Positions 42,879-50,895 of a stretch of 64,000 bases of DNA are shown here, piece after piece. The stretch's first letter is position 1. Each line of letters opens with the position of its first letter. Below the pieces are notes generated by a model that saw only the letters and a program-made list of their open reading frames with translations, was not told where the DNA came from and did not search any database. The translations under genes were made by a program, and so were the position numbers. Origin of the DNA: Desulfococcus multivorans (GTDB taxonomy: Bacteria; Desulfobacterota; Desulfobacteria; Desulfobacterales; Desulfococcaceae); the NCBI RefSeq assembly GCF_001854245.1, contig NZ_CP015381.1, forward strand, positions 2,267,001-2,331,000, written 5' to 3'.

Positions 42879-43018
42879 AAAAATTCTCCTGGGTTCATGG
42901 GTTCATCATTTCCGGGTTTCGTGACGGGGCGTGTGTCCAACCGCCCCGGAACATTTCCATGATAATACTTTTTGAAAAATTGGCAATGGGTTCGGGTCCG
43001 GAACGCGGTTGTCGAGTG

Positions 43019-43489
43019 CTATGATTCGTCCATGCCCTTTTCCACCGCCTCGATCTGCTGCCACAACATGCGGGGGGACACGACGCTGCGGATGGTGTTC
43101 AGCATCCCGGGGTTTTTACAGAGAGCGGATATACCGGCGAGCGCCTTCAAATGGCACGTGATCTCTTTTGCAGGGATCGCGAGGCCGAAAACGACGTCCA
43201 CCGGCCGTCGGTCAAGGGCTTCGAAAGGGATGCCCGGCTTGAGACGGATCAGGACGATCACCATCTCCCCGATGACCGAAGACAGGGCGTGGGGAATCGC
43301 AATGCCGCCCCCGATGCCCGTGCTCATCAATTTTTCCCGCTTTTCAAGAACGTCATGAACCGCATCGACATCGACCGCGGCCTTGTGCCTCACGAAGGAT
43401 TCGGCAATGAATTTCAGGACCGAGGCCTTGTCGGGCAACGGCATATCCAGATAAATACGGTCATGAGACAGGTATGCTGAAATTTGCAT
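43019..43489 (-). CDS. PTS EIIA domain protein (PtsN-like)
   Basis: The 156-residue protein is a fructose/nitrogen-type EIIA domain. The phosphorylatable histidine lies in 'GIGGGIAIPHALSS' and the later 'IPFEALDRRPVDVVFGLAIP' block matches the family. Single EIIA domains often regulate potassium or carbon-nitrogen balance as PtsN does. No EI, HPr or permease genes are nearby. It stands alone between other minus-strand genes. Confidence 0.87.
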   Translation of the reverse strand: MQISAYLSHDRIYLDMPLPDKASVLKFIAESFVRHKAAVDVDAVHDVLEKREKLMSTGIGGGIAIPHALSSVIGEMVIVLIRLKPGIPFEALDRRPVDVVFGLAIPAKEITCHLKALAGISALCKNPGMLNTIRSVVSPRMLWQQIEAVEKGMDES

Positions 43490-43627
43490 CGTATCCGATC
43501 CGGTGCGGTTATCGGCGATAACGTCCGGGGGGCGACGAATTATCGCTTCGTTTCTTCAAACGGCAGACACACCAGCCTTCTCCGGGGGATAGGCTTTCAT
43601 GCCGTAAGGACGCCGGGGAGATCCGCG

Positions 43628-44575
43628 CTAGACATGGTTGCGCAGGTGCAGCTCGAGCGGGTGCGGATTGAGATAGTACTGCAATTTGAGATAGGGCTGA
43701 TCGTATTTCCTCACGTAGTGGTTCAGCAGGGTGACGGGCACGATCAGCGGCACATGACCGTCTCGATACAGCTCGAAGATTTCCAGAATCTCCTGTTTTT
43801 CGTCCGGGGAAATATGCTTTTTGAAGTATCCCATAATGTGCTGCAGCACATTGACGTTCTTTTTGACGGTGGTTTTGAACTTCATGGCCTCTCCGATCAT
43901 TGTCGGGTACCGGTCGTATTTTTCGCTGACCGTAAGACTGCCGTCTGCGACCAGTTTGCCCATATGTCGGTAATGATCGGGGCTGTGAGCCATGATCAGA
44001 AGCTTATGGCGGGTGTGAAAATCCACCAGCGCCCCCATTTTCCGCTCGCCGGCGAGAAGCTCCCGAAGCCGTTTGAAGACGAAAATGAGCTCGATGAAAT
44101 GCTCACGCAGCCTGGGATCGTTGAGACGGCCGTCGTCTTCGACGGGCAGCAGGGGGAAATGGGACATGAACCGCGCGGCGAAAATCCCCACACCTTTTTT
44201 CACCGGCATCCCTTTCTCGCCGTAGACCTTCACCCGCTCCATGCCGCTGCTGGGGGATCCGCTTTTGAAAATAAAGCCGCACAGTCCCTCTTTTTCCAAT
44301 TCGCGAACCCGTTTTTCCGCCCAGTCGACCATGCGCCGCGTTTGGTCGATCCGGCTGTTTCGGGTGACGAGTCGAAAGGCTTCCGGTGTTCCCTCCAGCC
44401 GCATCGCCTCCCTGGGAACACCCAGGCCGCACTCCACTTCCGGGCATACGGGAACGAAGGTCACATATTGACCGAGGGTATTCGTAATGAAACGGTCAAG
44501 TTTGTGGCCCCCGTCGTAGCGAACCTTCTCCCCCAGAAGACATTGGCTGACACCCAGCTTGATGGCGGCGGTCAT
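43628..44575 (-). CDS. DUF523 plus DUF1722 fusion protein, cluster cysteine replaced
   Basis: Residues 1-145 form a DUF523 (TudS-like) domain; known TudS enzymes remove sulfur from thiouracil with a [4Fe-4S] cluster. Residues about 190-310 form a DUF1722 (YbgA-like) domain ('HKLLIMAHSPDHYRHMGKLV', 'INHVMGYFKK'-type 'LQHIMGYFKKHIS'). Cys12 and Cys44/49 are present ('GVSQCLLG', 'VCPEVECGLG'). The usual 'SPSCG' is 'SPSSG' here (Ser110), so a likely cluster ligand is missing. AAAAAGGAG precedes the start. The reductase and photolyase genes of the same kind of cluster follow. Confidence 0.82.
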   Translation of the reverse strand: MTAAIKLGVSQCLLGEKVRYDGGHKLDRFITNTLGQYVTFVPVCPEVECGLGVPREAMRLEGTPEAFRLVTRNSRIDQTRRMVDWAEKRVRELEKEGLCGFIFKSGSPSSGMERVKVYGEKGMPVKKGVGIFAARFMSHFPLLPVEDDGRLNDPRLREHFIELIFVFKRLRELLAGERKMGALVDFHTRHKLLIMAHSPDHYRHMGKLVADGSLTVSEKYDRYPTMIGEAMKFKTTVKKNVNVLQHIMGYFKKHISPDEKQEILEIFELYRDGHVPLIVPVTLLNHYVRKYDQPYLKLQYYLNPHPLELHLRNHV

Positions 44576-44601
44576 AGCGCTTCTCCTTTTTCGGTTTTTA
44601 A

Positions 44602-44805
44602 AGACTGAAGGCTGAAGACTGAAGGCTGAAGGGGTGCATCTGTGACGACCGCGGCGTTAAAATCACCGCTGAAAGGGTTTGCCATACCCCCATAACCACT
44701 GACATCCTGCAACGCCCCCGAAATGTCCATCTTTAGTGTCCCAACACCGCCTAACCTCTCTTGCCCCTGTTTTTCCTATAGTCTTCAGCCTTCAGCCTTC
44801 AGTCT
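44602..44805. repeat. Heptamer-arm element with a long interior (copy G)
   Basis: A left arm of four heptamers (GACTGAA, GGCTGAA, GACTGAA, GGCTGAA) leads into GGGGTGCATCTGTGACG. About 145 bases follow before a right arm of three TTCAGYC units near 44780-44805. The right arm overlaps the last codons of the DUF2867 reductase gene and supplies its TGA stop. Confidence 0.7.
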
Positions 44806-46340
44806 CTAATCTCCCAGGGCGGGGGACAGGTGTCCGGAATTTTGGGGGTGAAGCGCCGAGGGGTTGAGACGATCGGCTTTCCGACGGCGCGGGCAAGACC
44901 TTCCAGCATACCTCTGAAAACCCACTGATGTCCGGGATAGAGGACATACCAGTAGAGGAGCCCCCCCAGTCCTTTGGGCACAAATCGAGACAGAAATTCA
45001 ATTTCGGTTTCGCCGTCACGGGGATGGAGCCGGATGTCGAAAACAGCCTCGCCGGGGAGTTTCATCTCCGCCGTCAGGAGAAGCCGTCGTTCGGGCACCA
45101 TTTCGAGAACCCGCCAGAAATCGAGCGCGTCGCCCACCTGGAGACAGTCTGGGTGGCGGCGGCCCCGACGCAGCCCGACGCCGCCGATCCAGCGATCCAC
45201 CGCTCCCCGCAGTCGCCAGAGAAGATCTCCGAAATACCATCCCGTATCACCACCGATTTTTGCGACGGCCGGCCAGACCTCCCCCGGTCCGGCGTGGATC
45301 CCCACACGGTACCCACATTCCAGAATCGTGCCGCCGGTGTACTGGGCATCGCCGCAATAGGCCCATTCCGGGGGAATGAGGCATCCTGCATCGGACCAGC
45401 ACGTCTCCACGCGGTCCGCCCGGCTGCTTTCAACGGCCGTCCGAATCGTCTCGCGGCAGGTGTAGAGCCGCTGGGGAATGACAGTCCGGATGCGTTCATC
45501 GCCGCACACCGATTCGTTGCGAAGACCTTCGATGAGGGGTCTTGCAAGATCCGCGGGCACCGGCGTCATTCGATGAATCAGAAAGGCGCTCAGCGCCGGG
45601 GACACGAACGGGACCGGAATGATGTGCCGGCGCGGCAGCCCGGCTTCCTCAGCATAGATTTCAGCCAGGCGGCGATAGGATATCACGTCCGGTCCGCCGA
45701 TATCGAAGGTCTGCCCCAAGACGGCCTCGGTTTCGAGACATCCCTTGAGGTATAGGAGGACGTTGCGGATGGATATGGGCTGGTTCAGGGTTTCGACCCA
45801 GCGGGGGGCGAGCATTACGGGGAACCGTTCGACGACATAGCGAAGTATCTCGAAAGAGGCGCTGCCGGCCCCCAGAATCGCCCCGGCTCTGAGGTCGGTT
45901 ACGGGGACGCTTCCGGATTTCAGGATCCCGGCAACCTCCTTCCGGGATGCCAGGTGCTCGCTGAGCCGATGATGCCCGGCTTCGGCCAACCCCCCGAGAT
46001 AGATGACGCGGTCCATTCCGGCATCCGCGGCCGCGTCGGCCATATGGCGGGCACCGGTCCGGTCCGCCCGGGCGAAGTCCAGGCCCGCCGCCGTCATGGA
46101 ATGGACCAGGTAAACCGCCGCTCGACAGCCCCGGGCCGCGGTCCGCAGGGATTCGAAATCGAGGACGTCCCCCGCGATCATTTCGAAATTCGGGTGGTTC
46201 GCCCACGAGCGGGCCGCCATTTTGGAAAAGGATCGCCCCATGGCCCTGACACGGTAACCGGACTCGAGGAGCAGGGGTACCAGTCTTCCACCGACGTATC
46301 CGGTTGATCCGATGACAAGTACGGGTTTCTCTGATATCAT
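44799..46340 (-). CDS. SDR-type NAD(P)-binding protein with DUF2867 domain
   Basis: The first 300 residues form an extended/atypical SDR fold ('PVLVIGSTGYVGGRLVPLLL' binds the nucleotide, then 'RVIYLGGLAE', 'DLRAGAILGAGSASFEILRY'). The last 200 residues form a DUF2867 domain with 'VGDALDFWRVLEM' and 'LGGLLYWYVLYPGHQWVF', typical of the family found with photolyase genes. The reaction is unknown. The gene ends inside a repeat element, with the final 'EIRD' partly encoded by it, so the C terminus may be altered. Confidence 0.8.
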   Translation of the reverse strand: MISEKPVLVIGSTGYVGGRLVPLLLESGYRVRAMGRSFSKMAARSWANHPNFEMIAGDVLDFESLRTAARGCRAAVYLVHSMTAAGLDFARADRTGARHMADAAADAGMDRVIYLGGLAEAGHHRLSEHLASRKEVAGILKSGSVPVTDLRAGAILGAGSASFEILRYVVERFPVMLAPRWVETLNQPISIRNVLLYLKGCLETEAVLGQTFDIGGPDVISYRRLAEIYAEEAGLPRRHIIPVPFVSPALSAFLIHRMTPVPADLARPLIEGLRNESVCGDERIRTVIPQRLYTCRETIRTAVESSRADRVETCWSDAGCLIPPEWAYCGDAQYTGGTILECGYRVGIHAGPGEVWPAVAKIGGDTGWYFGDLLWRLRGAVDRWIGGVGLRRGRRHPDCLQVGDALDFWRVLEMVPERRLLLTAEMKLPGEAVFDIRLHPRDGETEIEFLSRFVPKGLGGLLYWYVLYPGHQWVFRGMLEGLARAVGKPIVSTPRRFTPKIPDTCPPPWEIRD

Positions 46341-46504
46341 ATGTTTTCCGACCGCTTCGTTATGCCCGACGACGTCTGAATCGTCTGGGCGGATGTTGGT
46401 CGTCCACGCCCGACGACGGCCGCAAGTTTTGTGAAATTATACCGCTTCCGTGCGGCAAATCAAGCAAATAAAGAGAAGACGCCCCGGCAGAGAGGAAAAG
46501 ACCC

Positions 46505-47905
46505 ATGAAGATTCCCCAGGAGATGATCCGCCCCATGAACCGAAGGCCCCCATCCCCCGGAGATTTCGTTCTTTACTGGATGCAGCAGTCCCAGCGCGCC
46601 GAATGCAACCCCGCCCTCGAATACGCCGTCGAAACGGCAAATCGGCATCGGCGGCCCCTGCTGGTGGTCTTTGGTCTCAGCAGCGGATACCCCGAAGCCA
46701 ACCGACGGCACTACACCTTCATGCTGGAGGGTCTGGCGGAAACCCGGGCCGCGCTGGCCGGTCGCGGCATCCATCTGGCAATTCACGTCGGACATCCCCC
46801 CGATGTGGCGTTGGCCGCAGGCCGTCGCGCCGTCGCGATCATCTGCGATCAAGGGTATCTTCGACACCAGCGCCAATGGCGGGCCGAGGTGGCCGGGGCC
46901 GCCGCATGCCCGGTGATCCAGGTGGACGGCGACGCTGTTTTGCCGGTGGCAACGCTCTACCCCAAGGCGGCTTACAACGCCCGGATCCTCCGCATGAAAA
47001 TCCAGGAACTGTTGTGGGCGTTTCTCTATGAGCTTGAAGAAATCCCTTTGAAGATATCCTCCTCCCACATCGACCCGGCGGATATCCTGAACGCCGAAGA
47101 CGTCGCCCTCGATTCTCCGGACGATCTACTGAAAATGATAGGTCTGGACGATCTATCCGTGCCGCCAAGCCTCTTTTTCACCGGCGGCACCGCCCATGCC
47201 AAACGCCGGTTCGAAGACTTCCTCCATCGCAGCCTTGCGGTCTATGACCGTCACGCAAACCAGCCGCAGCTGGACGACGTCTCCCACATGAGTCCTTATC
47301 TTCATTTCGGACAGATATCACCCCTGTGGCTGGCGATGAAGGTTCATGCCGTGCAACGGGATTGTCCTGAGGGGGCGGCGGCCTTTCTGGAAGAGCTCAT
47401 TGTCCGACGCGAGCTGGCCGTCAACCATGTCTGGTACGCCAAAGGGTACGATCGATACGAAACCTTGCCGTCGTGGGCTCGAAAAACCCTTGACGCGCAT
47501 CGGGGCGACAATCGTCCGGCACTTTACGGGCCGGACGAGCTGGAAAAGGCCGAAACTCATGATCCTTACTGGAACGCCGCCATGAAGGAGATGATCCATA
47601 CCGGCTTCATGCACAATTACATGCGGATGTACTGGGGTAAAAAGGTGCTTGAATGGAGCGAAACGCCCGAAGTCGCATTCGAACGGCTCATCAGGCTCAA
47701 CAATCGGTACTTCATCGACGGCCGGGATCCCAATTCCTACGCAGGCATCGGGTGGATTTTCGGTCTCCACGACCGGGCCTGGAAGGAACGGCCTGTTTTC
47801 GGCAAGATTCGGTACATGGCCGCCTCGGGTCTTGAGCGAAAATGCGATATCCGGGCCTATGTCCGAAAGGTCGACCGGATGGTCGCCGCCGCTCCGGGGC
47901 CTTGA
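46505..47905 (+). CDS. Class II CPD photolyase
   Basis: The 466-residue FAD enzyme repairs cyclobutane pyrimidine dimers using light. It is a class II member: 'ELIVRRELAVNHVWYAKGYD', 'LPSWARKTLDAH', 'ETHDPYWNAAMKEM', 'GFMHNYMRMYWGKKVLEWSE' and 'DPNSYAGIGWIFGLHDRAW' match this class closely. AGAGGAAAAG precedes the ATG. It diverges from the DUF2867 reductase gene and stands near the DUF523/DUF1722 gene, a combination seen in light-response clusters of other bacteria. Confidence 0.92.
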   Translation: MKIPQEMIRPMNRRPPSPGDFVLYWMQQSQRAECNPALEYAVETANRHRRPLLVVFGLSSGYPEANRRHYTFMLEGLAETRAALAGRGIHLAIHVGHPPDVALAAGRRAVAIICDQGYLRHQRQWRAEVAGAAACPVIQVDGDAVLPVATLYPKAAYNARILRMKIQELLWAFLYELEEIPLKISSSHIDPADILNAEDVALDSPDDLLKMIGLDDLSVPPSLFFTGGTAHAKRRFEDFLHRSLAVYDRHANQPQLDDVSHMSPYLHFGQISPLWLAMKVHAVQRDCPEGAAAFLEELIVRRELAVNHVWYAKGYDRYETLPSWARKTLDAHRGDNRPALYGPDELEKAETHDPYWNAAMKEMIHTGFMHNYMRMYWGKKVLEWSETPEVAFERLIRLNNRYFIDGRDPNSYAGIGWIFGLHDRAWKERPVFGKIRYMAASGLERKCDIRAYVRKVDRMVAAAPGP

Positions 47906-47974
47906 AAGACGAAATTTTTCGGAGCGACGCCGTCATCTGCGCCGAAACCCTGGAGACGCATCCATAACCGGCGG

Positions 47975-50773
47975 CTATTGGCCTTCGGTTTCGGCTTCGG
48001 GTGCCGGGGCCGGCGGCGGGACCATGGGCGCTTCATTGCCGGTCCCGGGTGCCGGAACGATGTCCGGAGCCGGCGGCGGGACCATGGGCGCTTCATTGCC
48101 GGTCCCGGGTGCCGGAACGATGTCCGGAGCCGGCGGCGCCGGAGCCGGCAGCACCCCGTCTTCGGCGGCCGGGAAACGCCTCTGGATGCGTTCCAATCGC
48201 ATCGCCAGCATTTTTTGGAGCGTTTCAATACACTCCTCGATAGTGCGCTCCATCACCACCAGTTCCCCCTGGCTGACGATGATCCGCTGGAGTTCCGGAA
48301 TCTTCAGGCCCTTGGCCGATATCATGTAGATCGGTTGAATGTAGAGGATCAGATCTTCCAGGGGCAGAAGCACCATCCGACCGAACTGGACCTGGGATCC
48401 GGCTTGATCCCAGAGACTCAGCTGTTGAGCGATGAGACTGTTCTGATTGATCTGCGCCTCGATCTGGGAAGGACCGTACACCTGCTGACCGCGGGGGAAG
48501 CTGTATACGGTGACCCGGCCGTAATTGGAAACATCGCAGCCCACCGTGACGATCGACCGGAGGTTGTCCCGACCGATGGGGCTCATGGGGCTCACCAGTA
48601 TGAAGCCCTGGTCGTCCCCCGCCTTGAGGCTGACGGTCATATAGTAGGGATTCATGGGGCCCCGGCTCATCTTGGCGAATTCCCACGTGTCCTCGTCCTG
48701 ATAGAACTGTTCCGGATTCGTCTGGTGATACTTGGCGAAGATGGCCATCTGAACGGCAAAAAGATCCCGGGGATAGCGGACGTGATTCCGCAGATCCTCG
48801 GGCATTTCGCTCATCGGCTTCAGAAGCCCGGGGTAAATCCGGTCGTAGGCATCGGCGATGGGATCCTCCGGATCGGCCAGGTAATACATCACCGTACCGT
48901 TGTAGGCGTCGATAACGATCTTCACCGAGTTGCGGATATAGTTGAAATCCTTGCCATAGAAGGTGGATGCGGGATCGGTGGTGCGATAGGCGTGGGCGTT
49001 GGGAAAATATGCCGATGTGGTGTAGGCGTCCATGATCCAGAACATCCCCCTGGGGGTGGCCACGATGTAGGGATCCTTGTCCATCAGGAAATAGGGCGTG
49101 ATCTGGTTCACCGCCTCGACGATGTTCCTGCGGAGCAGAATACGGCTCCTGGAGGTCGTCTTGGTACTGAAAAAAATGTTGCGGTCGTTGAAATACACCG
49201 AAAACAACAGCTTCCGAAGAAGGGTGGTAATGGGGATGCCGCCGCTTCCCGCATAGTCCGTCATAATATCTTTGTCGCCCCGCTGATGATCGATCTCTCC
49301 GATGTCGTTGGGCGCGATGGCATAGGCATAATCCTGTTCGCCGTAGTAAATTCTCGGCTCGCGCACCGTAATCCCGTAATCCGACTGCAGGGGGATATCG
49401 CGCATGAACCATGTCATGGGCTCTTCTCCGCCCTGGGCGGCAGGGCTCATGACCACGCCGTAACCGTGGGTGTACTGCAGGTGCCGGTTGATCCAGTTCT
49501 GGGCCGCTTCGGGCAGGTCATCGAGGTTGATCTCCCGCGCGCCGATGTTGACCTGCTGGTAGACGTCCGCCACGGTGTACCGGTCTTCGTCCACGTCCGG
49601 AAAGGAGTAGTAGGTCCTGAACCCCTGAAGCTGACGGTAGACCTCGTCCAGGAGTTCCCGGTCCCACACCGGTATGTTGGACAGGGCATCCTGAAGCGCG
49701 GGGTTCTTCTCCAGATCGAGATTCTGAGTGACGCGGAGATTATCCGTTATGACCTGGTCGAGCTTATAGGCTTTAAGGGTCGACGCGACGCTGGTTTCGA
49801 TGAACGGCTTTTCCCGGATCATCTCGTTGGGCTGAACGACGTATTTATCCACCGACTCGTGAAGAGAGGTCGTATTGTAGACGCCCAGAAATATCAGGAA
49901 AAACGCCGCGAACACCACACCAGCCTTGAGAAATTTGCGCTTGAAGAAAAACAGAAGGAACGAAACGGCCGTTCCCAGAAAGGTAAACGTCGTCAACAGG
50001 ATCAGGGGGATGTCGATCCAGTTCTCGATGAACCCCGGGCCGTAAAAAATAGGCTCATGGGTTTCAACATACTGGAGTTCGACGATTTTGAGCAGAAACC
50101 CCCACGTCTGCAACAACACGACGATGAGGGCCACGATGGCCAGATGGATTTTGGCACCTTTGGGAATGACCTCTTCTATCCGGCAGAGCAGACGATTTTC
50201 GACGAAATAGAGGATGAAAAGAAAGGCGAAAAGAAAGATGAAGACCATCATGAGCTGAGACTGCAGAAACTCGTATATCGGGTATCCAAACAGGAAAAAG
50301 CTGATGTCCAGACCGAGATCGATGTCCCGATATCCGGCGGAGCTCCCGAAGAAGAACAGCAACCCCTGCTCCCAACGTTCATAAAAGGGAACGGAAATCG
50401 GAAAGGCGAGAAAAACCGATATGGGGGTGTAGATCTTCATGGATCCGCTTTGGATCATCTTCATCCAGCGTCGTGTCTTCCGTTCGTTCTCGGCGGTATC
50501 GGGCATGACGCAGGAGTCCGGGGAGAGGCCCAGGTATCGCGATGCAATCCAGAAATTGAAGAAGAAAATGAGAAACAGGACCAGGGTGACGGCGCCGAAA
50601 ATCAGGTACCGGTAAAAGAGCCGCATGAGGTAATATCCCTTGAGGTTCTGAGAATCGAACCACCAGAGATTCACGAAAAAATTGAGAAAAACGAAATTGA
50701 ATATGACGTAGGCCACTGAGAGCAGTATGATCGCGACAATGCCCAGGACAAGCCACCGCACCCACTTCTGCAT
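47975..50773 (-). CDS. UPF0182 family membrane protein
   Basis: The 932-residue protein has about seven membrane helices in the first 330 residues ('WLVLGIVAIILLSVAYVIFN' first), then a long soluble part with 'ELQYVETHEPIFYGPGFIE', 'NVPVWDRELL'-like 'NIPVWDRELLDEVYRQLQ' and 'TPYFLMDKDPYIVATPRG', typical of UPF0182 (COG1615). The function of the family is unknown. The C-terminal tail is proline-rich and contains a duplicated 20-residue unit encoded by a 60-bp tandem repeat. GGAGGGAAGG precedes the start. Confidence 0.88.
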   Translation of the reverse strand: MQKWVRWLVLGIVAIILLSVAYVIFNFVFLNFFVNLWWFDSQNLKGYYLMRLFYRYLIFGAVTLVLFLIFFFNFWIASRYLGLSPDSCVMPDTAENERKTRRWMKMIQSGSMKIYTPISVFLAFPISVPFYERWEQGLLFFFGSSAGYRDIDLGLDISFFLFGYPIYEFLQSQLMMVFIFLFAFLFILYFVENRLLCRIEEVIPKGAKIHLAIVALIVVLLQTWGFLLKIVELQYVETHEPIFYGPGFIENWIDIPLILLTTFTFLGTAVSFLLFFFKRKFLKAGVVFAAFFLIFLGVYNTTSLHESVDKYVVQPNEMIREKPFIETSVASTLKAYKLDQVITDNLRVTQNLDLEKNPALQDALSNIPVWDRELLDEVYRQLQGFRTYYSFPDVDEDRYTVADVYQQVNIGAREINLDDLPEAAQNWINRHLQYTHGYGVVMSPAAQGGEEPMTWFMRDIPLQSDYGITVREPRIYYGEQDYAYAIAPNDIGEIDHQRGDKDIMTDYAGSGGIPITTLLRKLLFSVYFNDRNIFFSTKTTSRSRILLRRNIVEAVNQITPYFLMDKDPYIVATPRGMFWIMDAYTTSAYFPNAHAYRTTDPASTFYGKDFNYIRNSVKIVIDAYNGTVMYYLADPEDPIADAYDRIYPGLLKPMSEMPEDLRNHVRYPRDLFAVQMAIFAKYHQTNPEQFYQDEDTWEFAKMSRGPMNPYYMTVSLKAGDDQGFILVSPMSPIGRDNLRSIVTVGCDVSNYGRVTVYSFPRGQQVYGPSQIEAQINQNSLIAQQLSLWDQAGSQVQFGRMVLLPLEDLILYIQPIYMISAKGLKIPELQRIIVSQGELVVMERTIEECIETLQKMLAMRLERIQRRFPAAEDGVLPAPAPPAPDIVPAPGTGNEAPMVPPPAPDIVPAPGTGNEAPMVPPPAPAPEAETEGQ
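48010..48138. repeat. 60-bp tandem duplication inside the UPF0182 gene
   Basis: Two exact 60-bp copies lie side by side (about 48010-48069 and 48070-48129), followed by nine bases of a third. The unit is in frame and doubles a 20-residue proline-rich segment that includes 'APGTGNEAPMVPPPAPDIVP'. Identity at every base points to a recent duplication. Confidence 0.95.
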
Positions 50774-50895
50774 CCTTCCCTCCTGTATCCGAATCGCAAT
50801 GTAACAGCGCCGATCCCGGAAGGGGCGCCGCCGTCATGGGAAACCAGTTTAACATCGTCACCCTATCAGAGGCATCCGCTATTTTCAAGAGAATC

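Noticed and set aside
47978-50719. 913-codon open frame antisense to the UPF0182 gene
   Set aside because: It lies entirely opposite a well-supported family member, lacks a ribosome site and has no recognisable motif; long antisense frames are expected at this base composition.
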